NCBI GenBank assembly: GCA_002633005.1
Contig: NMRA01000155.1
Coordinates: 133,779-177,038, forward strand
Direction: 5' to 3'
DNA: 43,260 nt
Source: Phoronis australis
Lineage: Eukaryota; Phoronida; Phoronidae
Part shown: positions 42,420-43,260 of the stretch, piece by piece
Layout: each line of letters begins with the position of its first letter
Numbering within the stretch: position 1 is the first letter of the stretch
Notes under the pieces: generated by a model
The model's database searches: none
What the model saw: only the letters and a program-made list of their open reading frames with translations
What the model was told of the DNA's origin: nothing
Program-made: the position numbers and the translations under genes

Positions 42420-42886
42420 GAGTAGCTTGTTTCGTCATGCAGGGCGACTGCAGTGGCGGTCTCAATCGGTGGTCGGCACTTTCTTAAATGTACATCAACA
42501 TTGGCATCACGAAACTTCATCTCGCCAACAAACATGCTTGAAGTTTCCAGGTTGTTGAATCCCAAGAGCCCTCGGAGCGTTTCTTCAGGAGAGACGTTTG
42601 CGTCTATGTTGAATTTCTTTAAAATAGCCTTCGGCTGATCATCGTAGATATGATGTGATCGCTTGCACCCGCTTCCAAATTTACAATTTTGGCTCGTGTA
42701 ATATTCACAAACGTGCAAATGCTTACATGTTTTGTTGTCACAGCCCTGGAACTTGTTGTAGTTCGTACAGATAATGGGAAGCGTACGGCAGCTTTTTGGC
42801 GGCAGTTTTTTATAAGCAAAACGAAACTCGTCTTCATTTACAATTTCATTAAAACCAGTTGCACGTATCATTACGTAATTATTGTG
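42420..42886 (-). CDS. Locus C: internal exon with CCCH fingers 3-4 of a third ZAP/PARP12-like gene
   Basis: An open exon of 467 nt begins after CCATACCCAG at 42887 (phase 0) and ends at TACTC|GTAAGA (GT at 42419-42418, phase 2, the same exit phase as gene B exon 1). It starts HNNYV, equivalent to the closing His of finger 2 (FGHNF in B), and contains two intact fingers, C-X8-C-X4-C-X3-H and C-X7-C-X5-C-X3-H, then HIYDDQPKAILKKFNI, matching B's HNIYDSQPKEILEQYNI. The tail after SPEETLRGLLGF is unlike B. There is an ATG 7 codons in, so a short protein ending at the TAA 42418-42416 is also possible. Fingers 1-2 should lie beyond 43260. No WWE or catalytic exon for C was found in 39272-42419, so it may be a fragment, or an alternative 5' exon. 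Confidence 0.72.
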
Positions 42887-42890
42887 CTGG

Positions 42891-42993
42891 GTATGGAAAT
42901 TGTAGACGAATTAAGCACTCTTCCGCACTTTTCCCAAAATCTCAATCCACCGCAAATAGTCGGTGGGCCAGATCTCATAGCGTTCATCCCTGT
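42891..42993 (+). CDS. Possible first exon of an unrecognised plus-strand gene
   Basis: An ATG at 42895 opens MEIVDELSTLPHF, continuing through PPQIVGGPDLIAF to a strong donor context (CATCCCT|GTGAGT, near 42991). Composition looks protein-like, but the stretch is only about 32 codons and the family is not recognised. It lies opposite the 5' edge and intron side of locus C. Treat as a weak candidate. Confidence 0.22.
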
Positions 42994-43167
42994 GAGTACT
43001 TTGGGGGGCGACCTAGTTTTTTCTATGTGGCTAGATAATATACCTATAAATTAAATTCCAAAAAGTTCCCACGTCTACACTTGCACATTTTTTTAAAAAA
43101 GGTGTTTTTGTTGCACAAAATATGATGCACATTCCTGCCACTTGATGGCGCTTTTCTATTGAATTGA

Positions 43168-43172
43168 CCAAT
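43168..43172 (+). promoter_or_regulatory. CCAAT box upstream of the edge start codon
   Basis: ACCAATCAGA matches the NF-Y type CCAAT consensus with its preferred flank, 41 bases before the ATG at 43213. Its role is inferred from position only. Confidence 0.35.
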
Positions 43173-43212
43173 CAGAGAGCCAGATTGTATTGTTGTGCTT
43201 AGTTACTTCAAT

Positions 43213-43260
43213 ATGGCTGCTCCCATGGAGTGTGATGCCTGTATAATTCAAGGTTTATCA
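43213..43260 (+). CDS. Possible gene start at the window edge
   Basis: CAATATGGCTGC gives an ATG at 43213 followed by 16 open codons (MAAPMECDACIIQG...) to the end of the window. A CCAAT box lies about 41 bases upstream (43168-43172). The combination of a CCAAT box, an AATATGGC-type start and a two-Met N terminus is typical of a metazoan first exon. The product is unknown because the frame leaves the window. Confidence 0.35.
   Translation, partial: MAAPMECDACIIQGLS

Noticed and set aside
42453-42837. Plus- and minus-strand ORFs in other frames over locus C
   Set aside because: Shadows of the CCCH exon; only the 42886-42420 frame keeps the Cys/His spacing and similarity to gene B.

Overview
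The window is nuclear DNA of an animal. Protein-coding sequence sits in short exons with GT/AG introns and conserved phases, and about 90% of the DNA is non-coding and rich in decayed transposons. TACATGTA-type and TAGGCCTA-type words recur, as is familiar from marine invertebrate deuterostomes (hemichordates, echinoderms, amphioxus). The species cannot be fixed from the sequence alone. No prokaryotic gene organisation, tRNA, rRNA or CRISPR array was seen.

The real genes I can support belong to one family: CCCH-zinc-finger / WWE / PARP-catalytic proteins related to vertebrate PARP12 and the zinc-finger antiviral protein ZAP (ZC3HAV1/PARP13). Gene A (plus strand, 889-11811) shows seven exons: the end of the last CCCH finger, two WWE domains and a complete catalytic domain. 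Its finger-coding 5' part is not in the window. Gene B (minus strand, 39271 down to 25520) is complete: eight exons that join in frame to 669 codons plus a stop, encoding an N-terminal winged-helix-like segment, five CCCH fingers, two WWE domains and a catalytic domain with an inferred H-Y-I triad. A and B are convergent and share exon order, phases and two identical exon lengths (140 and 131 nt). Locus C (minus strand, 42886-42420) is one exon with fingers 3 and 4 of a third family member. It has a good acceptor and donor but no recognisable partner exons in the window.

Layout: 1-817 is a TTAA-type transposon copy ending at a single N. 889-11811 is gene A, whose introns hold a non-LTR retrotransposon tail, a pair of inverted TTAA-flanked elements and one copy of a roughly 1.2-kb duplicated block. 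11812-25519 is the space between the convergent genes, containing small hairpin elements, a GTAT microsatellite, a near-identical 150-bp direct repeat, the second copy of the 1.2-kb block and one unassigned ORF. 25520-39271 is gene B; its largest WWE intron carries a tandem repeat of about 430 bp studded with CTCF-like motifs. 39272-42419 is the B upstream region plus a second decayed non-LTR element. 42420-42886 is the C exon. 42891-43260 may hold one or two first exons of plus-strand genes.

The predicted products would bind RNA through CCCH fingers, ADP-ribose through WWE modules, and mono-ADP-ribosylate targets. In vertebrates this architecture serves antiviral and stress responses, so the window looks like a local cluster of innate-immunity-type PARP genes. 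The exon models were built by eye from splice consensus, phase and A/B homology, without transcripts.
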